Source: Eledone cirrhosa (lineage: Eukaryota > Mollusca > Cephalopoda > Octopoda > Eledonidae). From it: DNA of 64,000 nucleotides. Below, piece after piece: positions 21,435 to 36,900 of this stretch. Numbering within the stretch: position 1 is the stretch's first letter; each line of letters opens with the position of its first letter. A program made the position numbers and the translations under genes. The stretch spans positions 363,047,323-363,111,322 of the forward strand of contig OZ024742.1 of the NCBI GenBank assembly GCA_964016885.1, read 5' to 3'. The notes under the pieces are model-generated. The model was not told the origin of the DNA, ran no database searches, and saw nothing but the letters and a program-made list of their open reading frames with translations.

Positions 21435-21755
21435 TCTACCTTTCCACCCTTCCCTCTCTCCATCCTTCCACCCTTCCACCCTACCATCCTTCCCTCCCTC
21501 CATCATTCCCCCTCCCACACCCCTCCATCCTTCCACCCTCCCCTCCCTCCACCTTTACCTCCCCCAATTCTTCCACTCTTCCATCCTTCCACCGTTCCCT
21601 CCTTCCATCCTCCCCCCCACCCCCTCCCTCCACCTCTCATTCTTCCACTCTTCCATCCTTCCACCATTCCATCCTTCCACCGTTCCCCCTTCCATCCTTC
21701 CACCCTCCCTCCTTCCACCCTTCCTTCCTTCCACCCTTCCTTCCTTACACTGCAA
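21435..21755. repeat. CT-rich degenerate minisatellite
   Basis: Imperfect repeats of 'ccatccttccaccctt'-like units. There are almost no purines on the plus strand apart from A in 'cca/atc'. The minus-strand frames (Trp-Lys-Gly-Gly rich) are repeat artefacts. Confidence 0.9.
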
Positions 21756-21864
21756 CACTCAAATAAAATAACAAAAGAAATTCTTTCCTTCTACAAATTG
21801 TTCGCCATCGATTTTTCTACAATTCCCGACTTTCTATAGATTGTACTATCTTTACCTCTTCTTT

Positions 21865-22175
21865 ATTCCGTTCTTCTTTTATTCTTTCATTCCGTTCTTC
21901 TTGTTCCTTCTTTTATTCTTTCATTCCGTTCTTCTTGTTCCTTCTTTTATTCTTTCATTCCGTTCTTCTTGTTCCTTCTTTTATTCTTTCATTCCGTTCT
22001 TCTTGTTCTTTCTTTTATTCTTTCATTCCGTTCTTCTTGTTCCTTCTTTTATTCTTTCATTCCGTTCTTCTTGTTCATTCTTTTATTCTTTCATTCCGTT
22101 CTTGTTTCTTTCTTTATTCTTTCATTTCGGCCTTCATATTCCTTCTTTTAATCTTTCATTCCGTTCTTCATTATT
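21865..22175. repeat. 34-bp tandem repeat, about nine copies
   Basis: The unit 'ttcttgttccttcttttatt' + 'ctttcattccgttc' (34 bp) is repeated with high fidelity to about 22,100 and then degenerates. It is pyrimidine-rich. Frames such as SCSFFYSFIPFF come from the repeat and are not genes. Confidence 0.92.
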
Positions 22176-22189
22176 TCTTCACATTTCAG

Positions 22190-22375
22190 GGCAGTGGATT
22201 GGCAGTATCGGTTGAGGGTTGGACGCCATGCTTTGACGCATAGAGTTACGGCCCTTGCCAGTCTGAGTTCAAATCCCGCCGAGGTTAACTTTGCCTTTCA
22301 TCCTTCCGAGGTCGATAACATAAAGTACCAGTAATGTACTGGATTATTGCTGGCCTTGTGCCAAAAGTAGAAAAT
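22190..22375 (+). mobile_element. tRNA-derived SINE, cephalopod type, copy 2
   Basis: It has the same head ('ggattggcagtatcggttga'), B-box 'gagttcaaatcc' at about 22,266-22,277, body and tail as the copy at 11,735. It sits directly after the 34-bp repeat. Confidence 0.87.
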
Positions 22376-22424
22376 TATTTCTTCACATTTCCTTTTTTTT
22401 TATTTTAACTCCATGTTTAATCTC

Positions 22425-22769
22425 AAATGTTTCTCATCTCCCTCCTCCTTCCCTATCTCTTCCCTCTCTCACTCTCTCTCTCTTCCTTCACCCTCTATCT
22501 CTCTCCCTCTCTCAATCATGCTATCCATCTCTCTCTCAATCACTCTCGCACCCTATCTCTTCCCACACTCTCTGTCTTCCTCTCTCTTTTTATCAAACAC
22601 GCTATCCTCCTCTCTCTCGTCCCACTCTATCTCTCTCTCGCTCTCTCTCTCCCTCCTTAACTCTATTCATCTCTCTCTCTCTTTCCTCCCACACAATCTC
22701 TCTCTCACTTCCTTCTCTCTCCTCTTCATTCTCTGTATCACTTTCATGCTCTTTGTTCCTACTTCCTTA

Positions 22770-22819
<50 letters not shown>

Positions 22820-22850
22820 TCACACTGTCACTCTGTCTATCTCGCTTAAT
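22425..22850. repeat. (CT)n-rich low-complexity region
   Basis: Dominated by CTCTCT with interruptions. The purest tract is 22,772-22,814. Predicted Ser/Leu-rich frames are composition artefacts. Confidence 0.92.
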
Positions 22851-22924
22851 TTTTACGATCAATTATGCAATTCAAAATACTGCATTGTTATTGCTTAAGT
22901 TGCTTATACTATATATATATACTA

Positions 22925-23152
22925 GAGAGAAGGCTACGTTGGTATGGTCACGTGATGCGCATGAAGGACGATAGCTGTATAACAAAGTGCAGGGCAATAA
23001 AGATAGACGGTAGCCACGGAATAGGCAGACCCAGAAAAACCTGGGACGAGCTGATAAACTCTGACCTCACACACTTACACCTCACCAAGACAATGTCACT
23101 GGACCGAGACCTTTGGCGGTACTCAGTAATAGAGAAGACCCGCCTTACCTAA
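22925..23152 (+). pseudogene. LINE RT C-terminal fragment
   Basis: The frame reads RRLRWYGHVMRMKDDSC, GRPRKTWDELINSDL and SLDRDLWRYSVIEKTRLT before a stop at 23,150. The blocks 'LRWYGHVMRM' and 'GRPRKTW' are typical of the extreme C-terminus of RTE-like reverse transcriptases, beyond the catalytic domain. No catalytic motif is present. Confidence 0.65.
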
Positions 23153-23543
23153 ATACAAAGTAAAACCTACTACAGTCAGTAGGCATCTCTAACAAAATAC
23201 ACCTCCGTCCCACCACCACCACCCCATCCACACCGCCCCCTTCTATGTAAAGTTATGTTGGTGCCACACCATCCAGGCCGAAACAAATGAGATCGTGTAG
23301 CTGTCACGACAAAAAAACACACAGTCCACGCTGTAATGTGGCCGTGTAGGCAACACGGTAAAATCCTCCCAGACCCACACTGTAAATGTGGTTGGTGTTA
23401 GGAAGGGCATCCAACTGTAGAAAACCTGCCAGACAGTCCTATGCGAGCAAGACAATCACTCTTGCCTCAAGTGGGAATACCCCCGTCCAAACCCATGCAA
23501 GCTTGGAACACGGACGTTAGACGTTGATGATGATGATGATGAT

Positions 23544-23545
<2 letters not shown>
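22925..23545 (+). mobile_element. 3' end of an RTE-like LINE with (GATGAT)n tail
   Basis: The coding remnant is followed by a 3' UTR with 'ggttggtgttaggaagggca', 'aacccatgcaagcttggaac' and 'acggacgttagacg', and ends in (GAT)n at 23,525-23,545. This tail is familiar from cephalopod RTE-type repeats. The 5' end is truncated next to a TA tract. Family assignment is from memory. Confidence 0.65.
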
Positions 23546-23579
<34 letters not shown>

Positions 23580-23649
23580 ACATTTACTCCTGCGTTTTTT
23601 TTGTTTTCTGTTATTCCGAACTATATATATTATATATACACACACATTC

Positions 23650-23745
<96 letters not shown>
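23545..23745. repeat. (TA)n and (CA)n microsatellites
   Basis: TA tracts at 23,545-23,578 and 23,699-23,741, and a (CA)n tract at about 23,648-23,698. Confidence 0.95.
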
Positions 23746-24137
23746 GAGAGCCGGAGAGGGAAAATTGTTATCAGAACAGAGATGTTTCTCTTTCCAGTTG
23801 TTTGCTCATCTTGTACTTGGGAAATGATGTTTTCTAGCTATCAGATATTTTACAATGTCTCCCTTCCTCTTTGCCAGATTTCCAATAAAAAATAACAAAA
23901 ATCATCTTACTATTCTTTATTTACTATTGTTGACATCATCGCTATTATTAAGGACAATGTTGATAGTGATGATTATGATGATGAATATGGTTATAATGAT
24001 GATATTTTATCTTGTTCTCAGCGGAATGTCAGAGGAAACTACTGTCTTTCAGAATGAGATTGGACAGAAAAATAATCCTACATATAAGCAAGGAATGCAT
24101 TCACACGGTACTCTGGTAATATATGTGTAGCTAGAAA
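23746..24137. other. Left flank of the satellite; no gene recognised
   Basis: A 91-aa frame (23,855-24,130) is mostly Leu/Ile/Met from an AT-rich, GATGAT-containing stretch. Its last part (SGMSEETTVFQNEIGQKNN) follows a polypyrimidine-CAG that could be a splice acceptor at 24,020. I do not recognise it and would not call it a gene. Confidence 0.35.
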
Positions 24138-24320
24138 GACCTGCTAACTACACAGACCTGTTAACTACACAGCACTACTAACTACACAGATTACTAACTA
24201 CACAGACCTACTAACTACACAGACCTGCTAACTAGACAGATCTGCTAACTACACAGACCTGCTAACTACACAGATCTGCTAACTACACAGACCTACTAAC
24301 TACACAGACCTACTAACTAC

Positions 24321-27300
24321 AGAAAACCTACTAATTAGACAGACCTGCTAACTACACAGACCTAGTAACAACACAGACCTACTAAATACACAGATCTACT
24401 AACTACACAGACCTGCTAACTACACATACCTGCTAACTACACAGACCTACTAACAACACAGACCTGCTAACTACACAGATCTACTAACTACACAGAGCTG
24501 CTAACTACACGTACCTACTAACTACACAGACCTACTAACTACACAGACCCAGTAACTACTCAGACCTACTAACTACACAGACCTACTAACTACACAGACC
24601 TACTAACTACACAGACCTACTAACTACTCAGACCTACTAACTACACAGATCTACTAACTACACAGAGCTGCTAACTACACGTACCTACTAACTACACAGA
24701 CCTACTAACTACACAGACCTAGTAACTACTCAGACCTACTAACTACACAGACCTACTAACTACACAGACCTACTAACTACACAGACCTACTAACTACGCA
24801 GACCTACTAACTACTCAGACCTACTAACTACACAGACCTACTAACTACACAGACCTACTAACTACTCAGACCTACTAACTACACAGATCTACTAACTACA
24901 CAGAGCTGCTAACTACACGTACCTACTAACTACACAGACTTACTAACTACACAGACCTAGTAAATACTCAGACCTACTAACTACACAGACCTACTAACTA
25001 CACAGACCTACTAACTACTCAGACCTACTAACTACACAGACCTACTAACTACACAGATCTACTAACTACTCAGACCTACTAACTACACAGACCTGCTAAC
25101 TACACAGAACTGCTAACTACGCAGACATACTAACTAGACAGACATGCTAACTACCCAGACCTGCTAACTAGACAGATCTGCTAACTACACAGACCTGCTA
25201 ACTACACAGATCTGCTAACTACACAGACCTACTAACTACACAGACCTACTAACTACACAGACCTACTAACTACACAGACCTACTAACTACAGAAAACCTA
25301 CTAATTAGACAGACCTGCTAACTACACAGACCTAGTAACAACACAGACCTACTAAATACACAGATCTACTAACTACACAGACTTACTAACTACACAGACC
25401 TACTAACTACACAGACCTGCTAACTACATATACCTGCTAACTACACAGACCTACTAACTACACAGAGCTGCTAACTACACATACCTGCTAACTACACGGA
25501 CATGCTAACTACACAGACCTACTAACTACACAGAGCTGCTAACTACACAGACCTGCTAACTACACAGACCTGCTAACTACACAGACCTACTAACTACACA
25601 GACCTACTAACTACACAGAGCTGCTAACTACACATACCTGCTAACTACACAGACCTACTAACTACACAGAGCTGCTAACTACACTTACTTGCTAACTACA
25701 CAGACCTGCTAACTACACAGACATGCTAACTACACAGATCTACTAACTACACAGACCTACTAACTACACTGACCTACTAACTACGCAGACCTGCTAAGTA
25801 AACAGACCTACTAACTATACAGAGCTACTAACTACACAGATATACTTACTACACAGACCTACTAACTACACAGATCTACTAACTACACAGACCTGCTAAC
25901 TACACAGACCTGCTAACTACACAGATCTGCTATCTACACAGACCTACTAACTACACAGACCTAGTAACTACACAGACCTGCTAACTACACAGACCTACTA
26001 ACTAGACAGACCTACTAACTACACAGACCTCCTAACTACACAGACCTGATAACTTCACATACCTACTAACTACACAGACCTACTAACTACAAAGACCTGC
26101 TAACTACACAGACCTGCTAACTACACAGACCTACTAACTACACAGACCTAGTAACTACACAGTCCTACTAACTACACAGATCTACTAACTAAACAGACAT
26201 ACTAACTACACAGACCTGCTAACTACACAGACCTGCTAACAACCTGCTAACTACACAGACCTACTAACTACACAGAACTACCAACTACACAGAGCTGCTA
26301 ACTACACATACCTGCTAACTACACAGACCTACTGACTACACAGAGCTGCTAACTACACTTACTTGCTAACTACACAGACCTGCTAACTACACAGACCTGC
26401 TAACTACACATACCTGCTAACTACACAGACCTACTAACTACACAGAGCTGCTAACTACACTTACATGCTAACTACACAGACCTGCTAACTACACAGACCT
26501 GCTAACTACACTTACTTGCTAACTACACAGACCTACTAACTACAGAGACCTACTAACTACACAGATCTATTAACTACACAGACCTGCTAACTAAACAGAC
26601 CTACTAACTATACAGACCTACTAACTACACAGATATACTTACTACACAGACCTACTAACTACACAGATCTACTAACTACACAGACCTGCTAACTACACAG
26701 ACCTGCTAACTACACAGATCTGCTATCTACACAGACCTACTAACTACACAGACATAGTAACTACACAGACCTGCTAACTACACAGACCTACTAACTAGAC
26801 AGACCTACTAACTACACAAACCTCCTAACTACACAGACCTGATAACTTCACATACCTACTAACTACACAGACCTGCTAACTACACAGACCTGCTAACTAC
26901 ACAGACCTGCTAACTACACAGACCTGCTAACAACCTGCTAACTACACAGACCTACTAACTACACAGAACTACTAACTACACAGACCTGCTAACTACACAG
27001 TCCTGCTAACTACACAGACCTACTAACTGCAGAGATCTGCTAACTACACAGACCTACTAACTACACAGACCTACTAACTACACAGACCTACTAACTACTC
27101 AGACCTACTAACTACACAGACCTACTAACTACACAGACCTACTAACTACTCAGACCTACTAACTACACAGATCTACTAACTACACAGAGCTGCTAACTAC
27201 ACATACCTACTAACTACACAGACCTACTAACTACACAGACCTAGTAACTACTCAGACCTACTAACTACACAGACCTACTAACTACACAGACCTACTAACT

Positions 27301-27800
27301 ACTCAGACCTACTAACTACACAGACCTACTAACTACACAGATCTACTAACTACTCAGACCTACTAACTACACAGACCTGCTAACTACACAGAACTGCTAA
27401 CTAGACAGATCTGCTAACTACACAGACCTACTAACTACACAGACCTACTAACTACACAGACCTACTAACTACACAGACCTACTAACTACAGAAAACCTAC
27501 TAATTAGACAGACCTGCTAACTACACAGACCTAGTAACAACACAGACCTACTAAATACACAGATCTACTAACTACACAGACTTACTAACTACACAGACCT
27601 ACTAACTACACAGACCTGCTAACTACACATACCTGCTAACTACACAGACCTACTAACTACACAGAGCTGCTAACTACACATACCTGCTAACTACACAGAC
27701 CTGCTAACTACACAGACCTACTAACTACACAGAGCTGCTAACTACACAGACCTGCTAACTACACAGACCTGCTAACTACACAGACCTACTAACTACACAG
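24321..27800. repeat. Left-flank satellite sub-duplications
   Basis: The variant run 'agaaaacctactaattagac' occurs at 24,321, 25,291 and 27,490 (spacings 970 and 2,199), with shared neighbouring monomers. Other variants are scattered, and the regular unit of the core is absent. Confidence 0.8.
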
Positions 27801-30800
27801 ACCTACTAACTACACAGAGCTGCTAACTACACATACCTGCTAACTACACAGACCTACTAACTACACAGAGCTGCTAACTACACTTACTTGCTAACTACAC
27901 AGACATGCTAACTACACAGACCTGCTAACTACACATACCTGCTAACTACACAGACCTACTAACTACACAGAGCTGCTAACTACACTTACTTGCTAACTAC
28001 ACAGACCTGCTAACTACACAGACCTGCTAACTACACAGACCTACTAACTACACAGACCTACTAACTACACAGACCTGCTAACTACACAGATCTACTAACT
28101 AATCAGATATAGTAACTACACAGACCTACTAACTACACAGACCTGCTAACTACACAGACCTGATAACTTCACATACCTGCTAACTACACAGATCGGCTAA
28201 CTACACAGACCTACTAACTACACAGACCTGCTAACTACACAGACCAGCTAACTACACAGATCTACGAACTACACAGACCTACTAATTACACAGACTTACT
28301 AACTACACAGACCTACTAACTACACAGACCTACTAACTACACAGACTTACCAACTAGACAGACCTGCTAACTACACAGACCTTCTAACTACACAGACGTG
28401 TTAACACTGACCTGCTAAGTACACAGACGCACTACCTACACAGACCTACTAACTATACAGACCTACTAACTACAGAGACCTTCTAACTACACAGACGTGT
28501 TAACACTGACCTGGTAACTACACAGACCTGCTACCTACACAGTCCTGCTAACTACACAGACCTACTAACTACACAGACCTGCTAACCACACAGACCTACT
28601 AACTATACAGACCTACTAACTACAGAGACCTGCTAGCTATACAGATCTACTAACTACACAGATCTACTAACTACACAGACCCACTAACTACACATACCTA
28701 CTAACTACACAGAGCTGCTAACTACACATACCTGCTAACTACACAGACCTACTAACTACACAGACCTACTAACTACACAGATCTACTAACTACACAGACC
28801 TACTAACTACTCTGACCTACTAACAATACAGACCTGCTAACTACACAGACCTACTAACTACCCAGGCCTAGTAACTACACAGATCTACTAACTAAACAGA
28901 CATACTAACTACACAGACCTGCTAACTACACAGACCTGTTAACTACACAGAACTACTAACTACACAGACCTGCTAACTACACAGAGCTGATAACTACAGA
29001 ACCTGCTAACTACACAGACCTACTAACTACACAGACCTACTAACTACACAGACCTATTAACTACACAGACCTGCTAACTACACAGACCTGCTAACTACAC
29101 AGATCTACTAAATACACAGACTTACTAATTACACAGACCTGCTAACTACACAGACCTACACACTACACAGACCTGCTAACTACACAGACCTGTTAACTAT
29201 AGAGACCTACTAACTACACAGGCCTAGTAACTACACAGACCTACTAACTACACAGATCTACTAACTAAACAGACATACTAATTACAAAACCTGCTAACTA
29301 CACAGTCCTGCTAACTACAGAGATCTACTAACTGCAGAGATCTGCCAACTACACAGATCTGCTCACTGCACAGATCTGCTAACTACACAGACCTACTAAC
29401 TACACAGAACTACTAACTACACAGACCTGTTAACTACATAGACCTGCTAACTAGACAGACTTGTAAACTACACAGACCTGGTAACTACAGAACCTGCTAA
29501 CTACACAGACCTACTAACTACACAGACCTACTAACTACACAGACCTCCTAACTACACAAACCTGCTAACTACACAGACCGACAAACTACACAGACCTACT
29601 AACTACACAGATCAACTAACTACACAGAGCTACTAACTACTCAGATCTCCTAATTACACAGACCTGCTAACTACACAGACCTACTAATTTCACAACCTAC
29701 TAACTACACAGACCTACTAACTACACAGATCTACTAAATACACAGACTTACTAATTACACAGACCTGCTAACTACACAGACCTACACACTACACAGACCT
29801 GCTAACTACCTAGACCTGCTAACTACACAGACCTGCTAACTACACAGATCTACGAACTACACAGACCTACTAATTACACAACCTACTAACTACACATACC
29901 TACTAAATACACAGATCTACTAACTAGACACACCTGCTAACTACACATACCTGATAACTACACAGACCTGCTAACTACACAGACCTACTAACTACACAGA
30001 CCTACTAACTACACATACCTACTAACTACACAGACCTGCTATCTACACAGACCTACTAATTACACAACCTACTAACTACACATACCTACTAACTACACAA
30101 ATCTACTAACTAGACACACCTGCTAACTACACAGACCTGCTAACTACACAGACCTACTAATTTCACAATCTACTAACTACACATACCTGATAACTACACA
30201 GACCTGCTAACTACACAGACGCACTAATTACACAGACATGCTAACTACACAGACCTACTAACTATACAGACCTACTAACTACACAGACCTACTAACTACA
30301 CAGAGCTGCTAACTACACAGACCTACTAACTCTACAGATCTACTAACTACACAGATCTACTAACTACACAGAGCTGCTAACTACACATACCTGCTAACTA
30401 CACAGACCTGCTAACTAGACAGACTTGTAAACTACACAGACCTGGTAACTACAGAACCTGCTAACTACACAGACCTACTCAGTACACAGACCTACTAACT
30501 ACACATACCTGATAACTACACAGACCTGCTAACTACACAGATCTACTAACTACACAGACCTACTAACTACACAGACCTGTTAACTACACAGACCGAAAAC
30601 TACACAGACCTACTAACTACACAGATCAACTAACTACACAGACCTACTAATTACACAACCTACTAGCTACACAGACCTACTAAATACACAGACGTACTTA
30701 CTACACAGACCTGCTAACTACACAGCCCTACTAACTACACAGATATACTTACTACACAGACCTACTAACTACACAGATCTACTAACTAGACACACCTCCT

Positions 30801-33800
30801 AACTACACAGACCTGCTAACTACGCAGACCTACTAATTTCACAACCTACTAACTACACATACCTGATAACTACACAGACCTACTAACTACACAGACCTAC
30901 TAACTACACAGACCTGCTAACTACACAGACCTACTAACTATACAGATCTACAAACTACACAGATCTACTAACTACACAGACCTACTAACTACACAGATCT
31001 ACTAACTAAACAGATATAGTAACTACACAGACATACTACCTACACAGACCTGCTAACTACACAGACCTGATAACTTCACATACCTGCTAACTACACAGAT
31101 CGGCTAACTACACAGACCTACTAACTACACAGATCTGCTAACTACACAGACCAGCTAACTACACGGATCTACGAACTACACAGACCTACTAATTACACAG
31201 ACTTACTAACTACACAGACCTACTAACTACACAGACTTACCAACTAGACAGACCTGCTAACTACACAGACCTTCTAACTACACAGACGTGTTAACACTAA
31301 CCTGGTAACTACACAGACCTGCTACCTACGCAGTCCTGCTAACTACACAGACCTTCTAACTACACAGACCTGCTAACCACACAGACCTACTAACTATACA
31401 GACCTACTAACTACAGAGACCTGCTAGCTATACAGATCTACTAACTACACAGATCTACTAACTACACAGACCCGCTAACTACACATACCTACTAACTACA
31501 CAGAGCTGCTAACTACACATACCTGCTAACTACACAGACCTACTAACTACACAGACCTACTAACTACACAGATCTACTAACTACACAGACCTACTAACTA
31601 CTCTGACCTACTAACAATACAGACCTGCTAACTACACAGACCTACTAACTACCCAGGCCTAGTAACTACACAGATCTACTAACTAAACAGACATACTAAC
31701 TACACAGAACTGCTAACTACACAGACCTGTTAACTATAGAGACCTACTAACTACACAGGCCTAGTAACTACACAGACCTACTAACTACACAGATCTACTA
31801 ACTAAACAGACATACTAACTACAAAGACCTGCTAACTACACAGTCCTGCTACCTACACAGTCCTGCTAACTACAGAGACCTACTAACTGCAGAGATCTGC
31901 CAACTACACAGATCTGCTAACTGCACAGATCTGCTAACTACACATAACTACTAACTACACAGACCTGCTAACTACACAGAGCTGGTAACTACAGAACCTG
32001 CTAACTACACAGACCTACTAACTACACAGACCTACTAACTATACAGACCTACTAACTACAGAGACCTTCTAACTACACAGACGTGTTAACACTGACCTGG
32101 TAACTACACAGAACTACTAACTACACAGACCTGCTAACTACACAGAGCTGGTAACTACAGAACCTGCTAACTACACAGACCTACTAACTACACAGACCTA
32201 CTAACTACACAGATCTACTAACTACACAGATCTACTAACTAAACAGACATACTAACTACACAGACCTGCTAACTACACAGACCTATTAACTACACAGACC
32301 TGCTAACTACACAGACCTGCTAACTACACAGATCTACTAAATACACAGACTTACTAATTACACAGACCTGCTACCTACACAGACCTACACACTACACAGA
32401 CCTGCTAACTACACAGACCTGTTAACTATAGAGACCTACTAACTACACAGGCCTAGTAACTACACAGACCTACTAACTACACAGATCTACTAACTAAACA
32501 GACATACTAACTACAAAAACCTGCTAACTACACAGTCCTGCTAACTACAGAGACCTACTAACTGCAGAGATCTGCCAACTACACAGATCTGCTAACTGCA
32601 CAGATCTGCTAACTACACAGACCTACTAACTACACAGAACTACTAACTACACAGAGCTGCTAACTACATAGACCTGCTAACTAGACAGACTTGTAAACTA
32701 CACAGACCTGGTAACTACAGAACCTGCTAACTACACAGACCTACTAACTACACAGACCTACTAACTACACAGACCTCCTAACTACACAAACCTGCTAACT
32801 ACACAGACCGACAAACTACACAGACCGACAAACTACACAGACCTACTAACTACACAAATCAACTAACTACACAGAGCTACTAACTACTCAGATCTCCTAA
32901 TTACACAGACCTGCTAACTACACAGACCTACTAATTACACAACCTACTAACTACACAGACCTACTAACTACACAGATCTACTAAATACACAGACTTACTA
33001 ATTACACAGACCTGCTAACTACACAGACCTACACACTACACAGACCTGCTAACTACACAGACCTGCTAACTACACAGACCTGCTAACTACACAGATCTAC
33101 GAACTACACAGACCTACTAATTACACAACCTACTTACTACACAGACCTACTAACTACACAGATCTACTAACTAGACACACCTGCTAACTACACATACCTG
33201 ATAACTACACAGACCTACTAACTATACAGATCTACTAACTACACAGATCTACTAACTACACAGACCTGCTAACTACACATACCTACTAACTACACAGAGC
33301 TGCTAACTACACATACCTGCTAACTACACAGACCTACCTAACTAGACAGACTTGTAAACTACACAGACATGGTAACTACAGAACCTGCTAACTACACAGA
33401 CCTACTAAGTACACAGACCTACTAACTACACAGACCTGCTAACTACACAGACCTGCTAACTACATAGACCTACTAACTACACAGATCAACTAACTACACA
33501 GACCTACTAACCGCTCAGATCTCCTAACTACACAGACCTGCTATCTACACAGACCTACTAATTACACAACCTACTAACTACACAGACCTACTAACTACAC
33601 AAATCTACTAAATACACAGACGTACTTATTACACAGACCTGCTAACTACACAGCCCTACTAACTACACAGATATACTAAGTAGACACAACTGCTAACTAC
33701 ACAGACCTGCTAACTACGCAGACCTACTAATTTCACAACCTACTAACTACACATACCTGAGAACTACACAGACCTGCTAACTACACAGACCTAATAACTA

Positions 33801-33960
33801 CACAGACCTACTAACTACACAGACCTGCTAACTACACAGACCTACTAACTATACAGATCTACTAACTACACAGATCTACTAACTACACAGACCTGCTAAC
33901 TACACATACCTACTAACTACACAGAAATGCTAACTACACGTACCTGCTAACTACACAGAC

Positions 33961-36900
33961 CTAGTAATTACACAGACCTAGTAATTACACAGACCTGCTA
34001 ACTACACAAACATGCTAACTATACAGACCTGCTAACTACACAGACCTACTAACTTGACAGACCTACTAACTACACAGACCTGCTAACTACACAGATCGGC
34101 TAACTACACAGACCTACTAACTACACAGACCAGCTAACTACACAGATCTACGAACTACACAGACCTACTAATTACACAGACTTACTAACTACACAGACCT
34201 ACTAACTACACAGATCTACTAACTACACAGACTTACCAACTAGACAGACCTGCTAACTACACAGACGCACTAATTACACAGACATGCTAACTACACAGAT
34301 CTGCTAACTACACAGATCTACGAACTACACAGACCTACTAACTACACAGACCTACTAATTACACAGACCTGCTAACTACACAGAGCTGCTAACTACACAG
34401 ACCTGCTAACTACACAGAGCGACAAACTACACATACCTACTAACTACACAGAGCTGCTAACTACACAGACCTGATAACTACACATACCTACTAACTACAC
34501 AGAGCTGCTAACTACACATACCTGGTAACTACACAGAACTGCTAACTAGCCAGACTTGTAAACTACACAGACCTGATAACTACAGATCCTGCTAACTACA
34601 CAGACCTACTAACTACACAGACCTACTAACTTCACATACCTGCTAACTACACAGACCTGCTAACTACACAGACCTGCTAATTACACAGACAGAAAACTAC
34701 ACAGACCTACTAACTACACAGATGTACTAAATACAAAGACGTACTTATTACACAGACCTACTAACTACACAGCCCTACTAACTACACAGATATACTTACT
34801 ACACAGACCTACTAACTACACAGATCTACTAACTAGACACACCTGCTAACTACACAGACCTGCTAACTACACAGACATACTAACTAGACAGACCTACTAA
34901 CTACACAGATCTACTAACTACACAGACCTGCTAACTACACATACCTACTAACTACACAGACATGCTAACTACACAGACCTGCTAACTACACAGAACTACA
35001 AACTACACAGACCTGCTAACTACACAGATCTACTAACTACACAGACCTGCTAACTACACAGATCTACGAACTACAAAGACCTACTAACTACACAGATCTA
35101 CTAACTACACAGACCTGCTAACTACACAGATCTACTAACTACACAGACCTGCTAACTACACAGATCTACTAACTACACAGACCTGCTAAATACACAGATC
35201 TACAAACTACACAGACCTACTAACTACACAGATCTACTAACTACACAGACCTACTTACTACACAGATCTACTAACTACACAGACCTGCTAACTACACAGA
35301 TCTATTAACTACACAGACCGACAAACTACACAGACCAATAACTACACAGATCAACTAACTACTCAGACCTACTAACTACACAGACCTGCTAACTACACAG
35401 ACCTACTAACTACACAGACCTCCTAACTACACAGACCTGCTAACTACACAGACCTGCTAACTACATAGACCTACTAACTACACAGATCAACTAACTACAC
35501 AGACCTACTAACTGCTCAGATCTCCTAACTACACAGTCCTGCTATCTACACAGACCTACTAATTACACAACCTACTAACTACACAGACCTACTAACTACA
35601 CAAATCTACTAAATACACAGACGTACTTATTACACAGACCTGCTAACTACTCAGCCCTACTAACTACACAGATATACTTACTACACAGACCTACTAACTA
35701 CACAGATCTACTAAATAGACACACCTGCTAACTACACAGACCTGCTAACTATGCAGACCTACTAATTTCACAACCTACTAACTACACATACCTGATAACT
35801 ACACAGACCTGCTAACTACACAGACCTACTAACTACACAGACCTACTAACTACACAGACCTGCTAACTACACAGACCTACTAACTATACAGATCTACTAA
35901 CTACACAGATCTACTAACTACACAGACCTGCTAACTACACATACCTACTAACTACACAGACATGCTAACTACACGTACCTGCTAACTACACAGACCTAGT
36001 AATTACACAGACCTAGTAATTACACAGACCTGCTAACTACACAAACATGCTAACTATACAGACCTGCTAACTACACAGACCTACTAACTTGACAGACCTA
36101 CTAACTACACAGACCTGCTAACTACACAGATCGGCTAACTACACAGACCTACTAACTACACAGACCAGCTAACTACACAGATCTACGAACTACACAGACC
36201 TACTAATTACACAGACTTACTAACTACACAAATCTACTAACTACACAGATCTACTAACTACACAGACTTACCAACTAGACAGACCTGCTAACTACACAGA
36301 CGCACTAATTACACAGACATGCTAACTACACAGATCTGCTAACTACACAGATCTACGAACTACACAGACCTACTAACTACACAGACCTACTAATTACACA
36401 GACATGCTAACTACACAGAGCTGCTAACTACACAGACCTGCTAACTACACAGAGCGACAAACTACACAGACCTTCCTAACTACACAGACCTACTAACTAC
36501 ACACACCTACTAATTACACAGACCTGCTAACTACACAGACATACTAACTATACAGACCTACTAACTACAGAGACCTGCTAACTACACATACCTACTAACT
36601 ACACAGAGCTGCTAACTACACAGACCTGATAACTACACATACCTACTAACTACACAGAGCTGCTAACTACACATACCTGCTAACTACGCAGAACTGCTAA
36701 CTAGCCAGACTTGTAAACTACACAGACCTGATAACTACAGAACCTGCTAACTACACAGACCTACTAACTACACAGACCTACTAACTACACATACCTGCTA
36801 ACTACACAGACCTGCTAACTACACAGACCTGCTAACTACACAGACCGAAAACTACACAGACCTACTAACTACACAGATCTACTAAATACAAAGACGTACT

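Noticed and set aside
21503..22900. Trp-Lys-Gly and Ser-Phe-Leu rich frames
   Set aside because: They are produced by CT-rich and 34-bp repeats.
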